From NCBI GenBank assembly GCA_910580075.1, contig CAJTVR010000143.1, positions 1-8,484 on the forward strand: a stretch of 8,484 bases of DNA. The letters run 5' to 3'. The notes beneath the pieces were generated by a model. That model was not told the origin of the DNA, did no database searches, and was given only the letters and a program-made list of their open reading frames with translations. The position numbers and the translations under genes are program-made. The stretch comes from an uncultured Eubacterium sp. (GTDB lineage: Bacteria; Bacillota; Clostridia; Lachnospirales; Lachnospiraceae). Shown here in pieces: positions 1 through 6,746 of the stretch (positions are counted from its first letter, which is position 1; each line of letters starts with the position of its first letter).

Positions 1-40
1 CATATGATAGTTTTTGGATATTTCCATTGTCTACCATATG
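1..40. repeat. Imperfect 40-bp palindrome at the left edge
   Basis: Nt 1-10 (CATATGATAG) pair with nt 31-40 (CTACCATATG) at 9 of 10 positions. Inside lies a second perfect stem, TGGA (15-18) with TCCA (23-26), around a 4-nt loop. The two stems are separated by equal 4-nt unpaired stretches, so the whole block is symmetric. There is no T-tract after it, so it does not look like a rho-independent terminator. It may be a protein-binding site or structured leader upstream of the operon. It could extend to the left of the window. Function is unknown. Confidence 0.5.
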
Positions 41-90
41 GGGAGCATATCAAAATCAAGGGTTTTGGAAAGTTTTTCTGCGTTTAGGGA

Positions 91-117
91 CATAACATTT
101 GATATGAAAATGTTATG
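91..117. repeat. Perfect 10-bp inverted repeat in the operon leader
   Basis: CATAACATTT (91-100) is the exact reverse complement of AAATGTTATG (108-117), with a 7-nt spacer. A weaker outer pair, CTGCG (78-82) and CGCAG (128-132), flanks it. The arms are AT-rich and no T-run follows, so an operator for a dimeric regulator fits better than a terminator. The XRE-type protein encoded 125 bp downstream is a natural candidate binder (inference). Confidence 0.5.
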
Positions 118-154
118 CAGCATGACACGCAGCATATTCAGTCCGGGCAGAACC

Positions 155-172
155 GGCTGGCAAAATCCAGCC
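155..172 (+). promoter_or_regulatory. GC-rich hairpin in the 5' leader
   Basis: GGCTGG (155-160) and CCAGCC (167-172) form a perfect 6-bp GC-rich stem with a 6-nt CAAAAT loop. It lies about 70 nt upstream of the first start codon. The following bases (TGAGCTTTATG) hold only a weak T-run, so it is a poor intrinsic terminator. It could be an attenuator or an RNA element for processive antitermination, both of which are known in polysaccharide operon leaders. This assignment is speculative. Confidence 0.3.
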
Positions 173-241
173 TGAGCTTTATGAAACTGGTGCAGATACG
201 CAGCAGATACTCCGGCCTGAAGAAAAACAACGGAGGATACT

Positions 242-646
242 ATGGGTATGCGGGAACTGGATTACGGGAAAACGGGAATGAGAATCCGCCAGGTCAGGAA
301 AGCAAAAGGCTGGTCACAGGACGAGCTGGCGAAAAAATGCGGCATCAGCATGTCGTTTCTCGGGCATATAGAGCGCGGGACAAGGATTATGAGCATGGAG
401 ACGTTTGCAAATATCTGTACGGCGCTGGACGCCGGGGCAGATGAGCTGCTCTGGGGCGTGGCGAATCCGTCGGATGCGGTGCTGGATATGTGGAACCTGC
501 CGGAGAAAAAGAAGGGCCGCCAGGCTGTCAGACGCAATAAAGCAGCTGGCGGAACGGGAAATGAAACGGGTGCCGGGGCAGATGACAGCTATTCCATGTA
601 TGTCAGAATTATGAAGTCGGTTGCTGAGATTATGAACGGGGCATAA
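242..646 (+). CDS. XRE-family helix-turn-helix regulator
   Basis: This 134-residue protein carries an N-terminal HTH_3/XRE DNA-binding domain at about residues 12-70. It shows the usual pattern: IRQVRKAKGWSQDELA for the first two helices, then GISMSFLGHIERGTR for the recognition helix and turn, and METFANICTALD for the last helices. The C-terminal ~60 residues are a Lys/Arg/Gly-rich linker (88-113) and a helix (SYSMYVRIMKSVAEIM, 116-131) that I do not recognise. The start at 242 is supported by GGAGG at 232-236 with 5-nt spacing; an ATG two codons later is possible. It is the first gene of the cluster, 86 nt before the chain-length gene, and probably regulates the operon by binding the inverted repeats upstream (inference). 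It lacks enzymatic or sensor domains. HTH identity is firm; the target is unknown. Confidence 0.88.
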   Translation: MGMRELDYGKTGMRIRQVRKAKGWSQDELAKKCGISMSFLGHIERGTRIMSMETFANICTALDAGADELLWGVANPSDAVLDMWNLPEKKKGRQAVRRNKAAGGTGNETGAGADDSYSMYVRIMKSVAEIMNGA

Positions 647-732
647 AAGGATGAGGAAAGAAAAAAGCAGCCGGAAATGAGGAATGAAAGAAATGAGAGA
701 AAAACAGCAGCGGTGAAGGGAAAGAAAGAAGG

Positions 733-2238
733 ATGAACGGACAGGACTCCTGGAAAAGGACGCAGGATATAGAAATAGACCTGACAGACCTGCTAAAGTG
801 CCTTGGCAGACAGTGGAAGCGGATATTAATCTGTGCACTGGCATCTGCCCTGCTTGCAGGCGGATATGGGTATATGAAAAACAAAAGCAGCACGAAAGTG
901 CAGAATACGGACGCGGTGCAGGACATTGAGCTGACACCGGATGAAGAGCAGAGTGTTCAGGCAGCAGTGCAGCTTTATGAAGAAACTGCCGGTCTGGAAC
1001 AGTATCTGCAAAACTCCCTGCTGATGCAGGCAGATCCGTATCACAGGCACAAAATATATCTGCTCTACAGCGTTGAACAGGCACAGCGGCGGGATGTACA
1101 GAAGATTACAGAAAGCTATTTAAGTTTTGTGATAAACGGCGGTGCTGCAGACGCCCTGCAAAAAACAGGCGGGGAATGGGATATGGACAAAAGCTGTCTG
1201 GCAGAAATCATGACGGCGTATCAGAAAGTATACAGCTATCCGTACCAGCTTTCTGTGAATAATGCTGCTGAGCCTGACATGCCGGCGGAAGCGGTCTTTT
1301 ATGTGGAACTGACAGGGCTGGATGAGGAGATGGCCGGACGGCTTTCGAAAGATTTGCAGAAGGTGCTGAAAGATTATTCTGCAAAGGTAAGGCAGCAGGC
1401 TGGAAATCATAAACTGAAACTGGTTCAGGCAGAACATGCTGTCACGGCAGATACCGGCCTGCAGGCCCAGCAGCATGATAAGCGGGCGCAGCTGGCAGCG
1501 AATGAAGCAAATTTAAAGTCGATGACGGATGCTTTCAGTGAAAACCAGATGGCAGTGTATGAAAAAGAAAGGGAAGAAGCGGAGGGGCAAAAGGCGGAAG
1601 CAGCAGACAGGAAACCGGCAGATGAAAGCGTTAAAGATGGCCGTTTAGAAGCAGAAAATGTATCAGAGGATGAGGCCGGGACAGGAAACAGTCTGTCAGC
1701 AGTCCTAAAATACATAGTTCTTGGTTTTGCGGGTGGGATTTTCCTATACGGTGGTTTTTATGTCTGCTGGTATGTGTTTCAGGATACAGTAAAAAGTACC
1801 CGGGAAATGCAGGAGCTGTATACATTTCCTTTTTATGGCGGGGCTCATTTGGGAAATAAGGCCGGAAGGAAGCAGATTCATGCCGCGGACACTGACGGAC
1901 AAAAAGCAGAGCAGCTGGTCAGCCGCATCCGGCTTGCCTGCAGGAAACAGGGGATTACAAGGCTGTGTCTGGCATCTGATTTTCTAATGGATACGAAAGA
2001 AAAGGACTATATCAGACAGATGGCTGAACAGCTAAGCAGTTTTGGCATAGAGGCTGTGACAGCTGAAAATGCCAGTACGGATACGGCTCAGTGGGATATG
2101 CTTGCAGAAACAGGCACGGTGCTTTTGGTGTGCCGGCTGGGTATGACGACGCATCGGATGATTGATGATGCCATGAGGTTTTATCAGGAGAATGGCGTAG
2201 CCGTAATAGGGGCTATGACGTTTGGATGTAATGGGTAA
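733..2238 (+). CDS. Wzz/CpsC-type chain-length determinant with degenerate kinase-like tail
   Basis: This 501-residue membrane protein has the polysaccharide co-polymerase layout. It has a short cytoplasmic N-terminus with IDLTDLLKCLGRQWKRI (the Wzz-type entry motif), TM1 at about 31-47, a long extracytoplasmic region with a charged, probably coiled-coil stretch (about 245-310), and TM2 at about 327-349. A cytoplasmic domain follows (about 390-501). In the family such proteins control polymer length and export with a tyrosine autokinase. The tail resembles the CpsD/Wzc P-loop fold: VLLVCRLGMTTHRMIDDAM and GVAVIGAMTFG match its late strands. However, no GxxGxGKS/T Walker A motif is visible where expected (about 411-424), and the usual C-terminal tyrosine cluster is absent. 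The tail is therefore probably a non-catalytic pseudo-kinase (inference). The start at 733 is the only sensible one before TM1; AAGGG at 716-720 and GAAGG just before the ATG are the possible ribosome sites. No separate kinase gene is in the window. Confidence 0.8.
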   Translation: MNGQDSWKRTQDIEIDLTDLLKCLGRQWKRILICALASALLAGGYGYMKNKSSTKVQNTDAVQDIELTPDEEQSVQAAVQLYEETAGLEQYLQNSLLMQADPYHRHKIYLLYSVEQAQRRDVQKITESYLSFVINGGAADALQKTGGEWDMDKSCLAEIMTAYQKVYSYPYQLSVNNAAEPDMPAEAVFYVELTGLDEEMAGRLSKDLQKVLKDYSAKVRQQAGNHKLKLVQAEHAVTADTGLQAQQHDKRAQLAANEANLKSMTDAFSENQMAVYEKEREEAEGQKAEAADRKPADESVKDGRLEAENVSEDEAGTGNSLSAVLKYIVLGFAGGIFLYGGFYVCWYVFQDTVKSTREMQELYTFPFYGGAHLGNKAGRKQIHAADTDGQKAEQLVSRIRLACRKQGITRLCLASDFLMDTKEKDYIRQMAEQLSSFGIEAVTAENASTDTAQWDMLAETGTVLLVCRLGMTTHRMIDDAMRFYQENGVAVIGAMTFGCNG

Positions 2239-2283
2239 CAGGACAGGAATCATGCAGGAAACAGATAGGAACCGGACCTGGTA

Positions 2284-2403
2284 ATGAGAGTCAGAAGGCT
2301 GCATAACAGGGAAGGGGTTATAAGGGCGCTCAGGGAATGGGATCAGGTCTGGAATATGCGGCGTTTTGCATATTGCGGAATGGCGAAGCATACCCTGCTT
2401 TAA
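2284..2403 (+). other. Short unconvincing ORF in the gap after the chain-length gene
   Basis: The 212-nt gap between the chain-length gene and the first transferase holds a 39-codon frame starting MRVRRLHNREGVIRALREW. Its ATG overlaps by one base the stop of an even shorter 17-codon frame that begins at 2231. There is no clear ribosome binding site and the product is very basic. It may be a remnant of a decayed gene or chance. I do not assign a function. Confidence 0.15.
2353..2374 (+). repeat. 7-bp hairpin between the chain-length and transferase genes
   Basis: AATATGC (2353-2359) and GCATATT (2368-2374) are exact reverse complements with an 8-nt spacer. No T-run follows, so termination is unlikely. 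It sits about 75 nt before the transferase start and near the point where base composition changes. It could be an mRNA processing or stabilising structure, or chance. Confidence 0.25.
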
Positions 2404-2450
2404 AGACAGGCAGATTCTATTTGTGAATATAATGGAAGGAAAGATGAAAT

Positions 2451-3743
2451 ATGGTTCACTATGAAAACGAACAGAAAAATGTATGGATTATTGATCATTA
2501 TTCATCTGAACCTAAATACGGAGGTATATCACGTCAGTATGATTTTGCAAAGGAGTTAGGAAAACGCGGTATTCAGACTGTGGTGATTGCGTCGGGTTTT
2601 AATCATTTTACACACAGCTATATTTCAGACAGAGATTTGGAGATTCATGAATTAAATGAAAAAGTACGCTATATTTATTTGAAGACAAGCAGTTATATTT
2701 CAAATAGCGGTGCCGGGCGTGCGAAAAACATGGCTGATTTTATGCTGAAGGTATTAAAATTCGAACATGTGATAGCAAAGCGTTATGGGAAACCGGATAC
2801 GGTTACAGGCTGTTGTGTTCATCCGCTCACATGGATTGCAGCATACATTACAGCAGCAAAATATAAAGCACGTTTTGTGGCAGAAGTAAGAGATTTCTGG
2901 CCGAGAGTCTGGGTTGCCAGCGGGGATAAAAAACGTTCTGATCCAATGGTGCTGTTTTGTGAAATCATTCAGCGCTGGACATTCAGGCATGCAGACAGGA
3001 TTATCTATTCCATGTACCATGGGGATAAATATATTTGCAAAGAACTGGGAATTCCCAAAAGCAGGGTGTATCTGATTGGGCAGCCGATGGACTGCGATAG
3101 ATTTGATGAAAATAGCGGGAAATTGGAAATGCTGCCTGATGAAATAAGGACGTTTATGGACATTGGAAAAGAAGACCGGCAGAACGAACTGATCTGTGTG
3201 TTTGCCGGATATTATATGGATTATGAAGGTGTCTATGTCATGCTGGAAGCGCAAAAAATTCTGGAAACAAAAGGGCTTCCGGTTAAGATGCTGTTTGCCG
3301 GTTCCGGGCAGGAAAAGCACGGAATGCTGAATTATGTAAAGCGTCATGCACTCAGAAATGTCCTTGTCTATGACCGTATTCCGAAGGAAGCGGTGCCGGC
3401 TCTGCTGTCGAATTCTGATGTCTGTATGGCGCATTTAGAAGTGAAAGGCCATAAAGAAGTATACAAATACGGTGTATCTAAAAATAAAGTAAATGAATAC
3501 CTGTATTCCGGGGCATGTACGCTGTATGGGTTTTTATATCAGGACGATGAAGTGGCAGCAAGCGGAGGAGGCATGATGTATCAGCCGTTTCATGCCAGGG
3601 AGCTTGCGCAAAAGATCGAATATTTATACAGGCTTCCACCGTCCAGGCGCAGACTTTATGGAATCAGAGGCAGAAAATATATAAAAGAGAAACACAGTGT
3701 GGAAGTTCTGGCAGACAGGATGATGGAAGTATTGTTTGGATGA
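2451..3743 (+). CDS. GT4-family glycosyltransferase, WbuB-like
   Basis: This 430-residue cytosolic or membrane-associated transferase has the two-Rossmann GT-B layout of family GT4. The N-terminal half opens with WIIDHYSSEPKYGGISRQYD (12-30), whose glycine turn is typical of WbuB-type transferases. It also carries EVRDFWP (145-151), the inter-strand motif of these enzymes. The C-terminal half has LICVFAGYYMDYEG (247-260), LFAGSGQE (281-288), and KYGVSKNKVNEYLYSG (339-354), the nucleotide-sugar binding segment seen in other GT4 enzymes as G(V/S)xxNKxxEYxxxG. WbuB-type enzymes add an N-acetylated amino-sugar to an undecaprenyl-linked acceptor; the exact sugar cannot be read here. Start 2451 follows GGAAGG (2434-2439) at 11-nt spacing. 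Its 3' end overlaps the next gene by 8 nt, indicating translational coupling. Length is normal for the family. Confidence 0.87.
   Translation: MVHYENEQKNVWIIDHYSSEPKYGGISRQYDFAKELGKRGIQTVVIASGFNHFTHSYISDRDLEIHELNEKVRYIYLKTSSYISNSGAGRAKNMADFMLKVLKFEHVIAKRYGKPDTVTGCCVHPLTWIAAYITAAKYKARFVAEVRDFWPRVWVASGDKKRSDPMVLFCEIIQRWTFRHADRIIYSMYHGDKYICKELGIPKSRVYLIGQPMDCDRFDENSGKLEMLPDEIRTFMDIGKEDRQNELICVFAGYYMDYEGVYVMLEAQKILETKGLPVKMLFAGSGQEKHGMLNYVKRHALRNVLVYDRIPKEAVPALLSNSDVCMAHLEVKGHKEVYKYGVSKNKVNEYLYSGACTLYGFLYQDDEVAASGGGMMYQPFHARELAQKIEYLYRLPPSRRRLYGIRGRKYIKEKHSVEVLADRMMEVLFG
3725..3729 (+). promoter_or_regulatory. Ribosome binding site supporting a TTG start
   Basis: GGAAG lies 6 nt before the TTG at 3736, inside the end of the upstream transferase gene. 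The next in-frame ATG codons (3745 and 3751) would have spacings of 15 nt or more from it, so the TTG is favoured but not proven. Confidence 0.4.
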
Positions 3744-5439
3744 AATGAAGATGAGGAAAAATAAAATCAGACTGTACTGGAATACAGTAAAAAGGCTGAA
3801 GCCGGTACAGATCAGATATCAGATTACAAAGCGGATATGCACAGACAGAAAGAGAATCCAAAGAAATGTAAATCGTCTCAAAGTGCCTGAAACAGCCCCG
3901 CTTCATATACTGATTGAAGAACTGGACTGTGAGGAAAGTTATATCAGACGTTTTTGTACAGATGCTCTGCTGGAGCATCATATAAAACTGCTTCATGAGT
4001 CTTATAAAATAGAGAGTGACTGGCAGATTCCGTCTGCTTTCCGTTTATGGAACTATAATCTGCATTATCTGGAGTTTTTGATCCCGTTATCAGTAAAATA
4101 CGTTCAGACGGCACAGGAAAAGTATTTTTTTCAGTGGAAGCAGCTTATCGAAGGGTGGATGAAGCAGCATTCCAAAGACAGTTTTGAACCTTATGTAATT
4201 TCTATGCGAATCCCCAATATGCTGGTCAGTATGGAAATTTTGCAGCAAAAAACCGGCGGCACAGAATTAGAAAAGAAACTTTTGGATTCTATTTACCGCC
4301 AGTACAGATATCTGCTTCAAACGCAGGAGCTGGCGCTTTTGGCAAATCATTATTTTGAAAATCTCAAAGCACTCGTGATATCCAGCCTTTTCTTTGGCGA
4401 ACTGGATATTTATCATAAATATTTTGATTTGTTTTTAAAGCAGATAGACGAACAGATTCTGCCTGACGGTGTACATTTTGAACGGAGTCTTATGTATCAT
4501 AAAATTATTTTGGAGGATATTCTTCGGGTATATCAGGCTGCTGATTCAGCGGGACATGCATGTGATGCAGAGAAACTGATTCCTATCATACGCATTATGG
4601 CGGCTGCACTGGATAACCTGGAGCAGGGATTTCCTGACAGGACACCGCTTTTTAATGATGCCGGAAATAATGTCTGCAAAGGAAGCAGGCATTTGCTTGC
4701 AGCGGTACAGCATATATGCGGGTATGAGAAAAAACCAGTCAGGAGTTTTAAAGATGCCGGGTATTACAAAATGTCTGTGGAAGATGTAACGATTCTTTTT
4801 GACTGTGGAGATATCGGCCCGTCTTATATGGGAGGCCATGGACACTGCGACTGTTTAAGTTTTGAACTGGCTGTAAACGGAAGATGTCTGTTTGTAAATT
4901 CCGGGACGGGATGCTACCAGGGAGAGCGGAGGGCATTTTTTCGCAGTACAAAAGCACATAATACGGTCATGATAGATGAGCGGGAACAGGCAGAATTGTG
5001 GGGTGAACATAGGGCAGCCCGCAGGATGACAGATTTAAGAGGAACTGCAAAAAAAGATTTTCTGGCTGGAAGATTTCGAAATTATATGGGAGATTTTTTT
5101 AAACGTAAGATGAAGTGGATCAGGCCGTCGCACAGTCTGGAAATTACAGACTGCCTGACGGCTTTTGAGAAAGGAAACCATACAGCAAGGCAGTTTTTTC
5201 ATCTGGCACCGGGTCTGGTATATAAAGCAAGCGGGCCGCAGATTTATATTTTAAATGGAAATCATGTACAAGCTATTCTCATTCCGCCGAAAGGGAGCAG
5301 ATACCGGATTTACAGAAGCGGGCAGATTACAGATTATGCATCGGATTTTGGACTGTATGAAAAAAAACAGGTATTGGAAATACGGACATTGTTTGAGAAA
5401 TGTATAGTTATGCAGACCAGGATAGAGCTGAATCTGTAA
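3736..5439 (+). CDS. Heparinase II/III-family (alginate-lyase-like) protein
   Basis: This 567-residue protein has the two-part architecture of heparinase II/III-like lyases. The N-terminal alpha-helical toroid carries WNYNLHYLEF (105-114), NHYFENLKAL (204-213) and DGVHFERSLMYH (244-255). The C-terminal beta-sandwich carries GGHGHCDCLSFEL (366-378) and FRSTKAHNTVMID (402-414). In the family, an Asn/His/Tyr group in the toroid and a His in the sandwich perform beta-elimination on uronic-acid polysaccharides; N204, H205, Y206, Y254 and the histidines at 368/370 are candidates. No signal peptide or TM segment is visible: the N-terminus is Lys/Arg-rich. The protein therefore seems cytosolic, which is odd for a lyase but common for the version found in O-antigen/capsule clusters. 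It may act in polymer synthesis or quality control rather than degradation (inference). It overlaps the upstream gene by 8 nt if the TTG start is used; ATG 3745 is the alternative. The neighbouring WecC, which makes a uronate, fits a uronate-containing substrate. Confidence 0.82.
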   Translation: MDEMKMRKNKIRLYWNTVKRLKPVQIRYQITKRICTDRKRIQRNVNRLKVPETAPLHILIEELDCEESYIRRFCTDALLEHHIKLLHESYKIESDWQIPSAFRLWNYNLHYLEFLIPLSVKYVQTAQEKYFFQWKQLIEGWMKQHSKDSFEPYVISMRIPNMLVSMEILQQKTGGTELEKKLLDSIYRQYRYLLQTQELALLANHYFENLKALVISSLFFGELDIYHKYFDLFLKQIDEQILPDGVHFERSLMYHKIILEDILRVYQAADSAGHACDAEKLIPIIRIMAAALDNLEQGFPDRTPLFNDAGNNVCKGSRHLLAAVQHICGYEKKPVRSFKDAGYYKMSVEDVTILFDCGDIGPSYMGGHGHCDCLSFELAVNGRCLFVNSGTGCYQGERRAFFRSTKAHNTVMIDEREQAELWGEHRAARRMTDLRGTAKKDFLAGRFRNYMGDFFKRKMKWIRPSHSLEITDCLTAFEKGNHTARQFFHLAPGLVYKASGPQIYILNGNHVQAILIPPKGSRYRIYRSGQITDYASDFGLYEKKQVLEIRTLFEKCIVMQTRIELNL

Positions 5440-5489
5440 AATGCTGTATGCAGGCAGAATATATACAAAATGAAGCTGATAATCAGGAC

Positions 5490-5494
5490 AGGAG
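5490..5494 (+). promoter_or_regulatory. Ribosome binding site that sets the WecC start
   Basis: AGGAG precedes the ATG at 5505 by 10 nt. It decides between that start and an in-frame ATG at 5400, which would add 35 residues and begin inside the preceding gene. Confidence 0.6.
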
Positions 5495-5504
5495 AATAAA
5501 GCAG

Positions 5505-6722
5505 ATGGTAAATGTAATAGGACTTGGGTATATCGGACTGCCTACTGCATTGATGATGGCTGCCCATGGGATTGAAGTGACAGGTACTGACCATAACGGA
5601 CAGCTGGTGGAAATGCTTCATACAGGGCATGTTACATTTAAAGAGGAGGGGCTGGAAGAACTTTTTATAGAAGCCGTAAAGGCTGGAATCAGGTTTACGA
5701 CAGACTGTCAGGAGGCAGATATTTATGTGGTATCTGTGCCGACGCCTTATGATAAATTCAGCAAAAAAGTAGACTCGGGTTTTGTTGCTGAAGCAGTAAA
5801 GGAAGTACTTAAAAGAGCACCGATAGGAGCAGTGATTGTTATTGAATCTACGATTTCACCAGGAACCATTGATAAATTTATCCGTCCTGTAGTAACAGAA
5901 ATGGGATTTAAGGACGGATCAGATATACATCTTGTTCATGCTCCGGAGCGGATTATTCCAGGCAATATGCTGTATGAACTGATTCATAATAACCGTACAA
6001 TCGGGGCAGACAGCTTAGCGGCCGCAGAACGGGTAAAGAACTGTTATGCATCGTTTTGCCGTGGAGAAATTATTCTCACGGATATCCGTACGGCCGAAAT
6101 GACAAAAGTTGTGGAAAATACATACCGGGCTGTTAACATAGCGTTTGCGAATGAACTTGCTAAAATCTGCAGGCACGATAACATGGATGTTTATGAGATT
6201 ATCCGTATCTGCAATATGCATCCGAGAGTCAGTATTCTTCAGCCAGGGCCCGGAGTCGGAGGACACTGCATATCTGTAGACCCGTGGTTTCTGGTGGGCG
6301 ATTATCCAAGTCTGGCAAAAGTCATTGATGAATCTATGAAAACAAACGATGCGATGCCTGCATTTGTACTTCACAGAATCTATGACATTATGAAAGAACA
6401 TGAGCTGAAAGATTTATCGCGTGTCGGTTTATACGGGCTTACTTATAAAGAAAATGTGGATGACATGCGGGAGAGTCCTTCACTGCAGCTTTTAGAATCA
6501 CAGAAAAAGCATTTAGGGACTCCGTTAAAAGCGTATGATCCATTTATTACAAAAGATGTGGTAGAAAATCAGTACCACGATTTTGCCGCTTTTTTAAGGG
6601 ATATTGATATTGTAGTTATTATGGTTGCACATGATGAACTGAAACAGAACATGAACATGTTACATGGCAAAATTGTTTTAGATACACGTCATATTTATAA
6701 TGGCGAGTGTTACCGCTTATAA
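5505..6722 (+). CDS. wecC: UDP-N-acetyl-D-mannosamine dehydrogenase
   Basis: This 405-residue cytosolic enzyme belongs to the UDP-glucose/GDP-mannose dehydrogenase family, WecC branch. It oxidises UDP-ManNAc to UDP-ManNAcA in two NAD+-dependent steps. The N-terminal Rossmann domain begins VIGLGYIGLPTA (4-15). ESTISPGT (114-121) and HAPERIIPGNMLYELIHNNR (145-164) are family motifs, the latter typical of WecC/WbpA rather than UDP-glucose dehydrogenases. EMTKVVENTYRAVNIAFANE (198-217) holds the conserved Lys and Asn, and GVGGHCISVDPWF (250-262) holds the catalytic Cys255. The C-terminal domain has GLTYKENVDDMRESPSL (311-327). The frame is open back to an ATG at 5400, but the protein family starts at MVNVIGLG, so 5505 is chosen. 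It lies 65 nt after the heparinase-like gene and 24 nt before the next transferase. No UDP-GlcNAc 2-epimerase (WecB) is in the window, so its substrate must come from a gene elsewhere. A closely related substrate such as UDP-GlcNAc cannot be excluded. Confidence 0.93.
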   Translation: MVNVIGLGYIGLPTALMMAAHGIEVTGTDHNGQLVEMLHTGHVTFKEEGLEELFIEAVKAGIRFTTDCQEADIYVVSVPTPYDKFSKKVDSGFVAEAVKEVLKRAPIGAVIVIESTISPGTIDKFIRPVVTEMGFKDGSDIHLVHAPERIIPGNMLYELIHNNRTIGADSLAAAERVKNCYASFCRGEIILTDIRTAEMTKVVENTYRAVNIAFANELAKICRHDNMDVYEIIRICNMHPRVSILQPGPGVGGHCISVDPWFLVGDYPSLAKVIDESMKTNDAMPAFVLHRIYDIMKEHELKDLSRVGLYGLTYKENVDDMRESPSLQLLESQKKHLGTPLKAYDPFITKDVVENQYHDFAAFLRDIDIVVIMVAHDELKQNMNMLHGKIVLDTRHIYNGECYRL

Positions 6723-6746
6723 GAGTATACAAAGGAAAGTAATGAA

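Noticed and set aside
1..241. A sigma-70 promoter for the operon
   Set aside because: Pairs such as TTGGAT (14-19) or TTGATA (99-104) with plausible spacing have no convincing -10 box, so I do not call one.
115..444. 109-codon open frame overlapping the XRE gene
   Set aside because: Its second half is read out of frame through the clear HTH domain, and it has no good ribosome site or recognisable motif.
314..1084. 256-codon open frame on the minus strand
   Set aside because: It lies antisense across the XRE and chain-length genes. Its composition is Cys/His/Ser-rich, as expected of a shadow frame, and there is no ribosome site.
2353..2374. Rho-independent terminator between the chain-length and transferase genes
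   Set aside because: The hairpin is AT-rich in its stem and lacks a following T-run.
2428..2433. Perfect TATAAT that could be a -10 box for the first transferase
   Set aside because: Transcription would start near 2440, after the only good ribosome site (2434-2439), and the -35 region is poor (GACA with 19-nt spacing).
2754..3434. 226-codon open frame on the minus strand
   Set aside because: It is antisense to the conserved centre of the GT4 transferase, with no domain signal.
5400..5504. N-terminal extension of WecC from ATG 5400
   Set aside because: The 35 extra residues are not part of the family, overlap the previous gene, and a good AGGAG site precedes ATG 5505.
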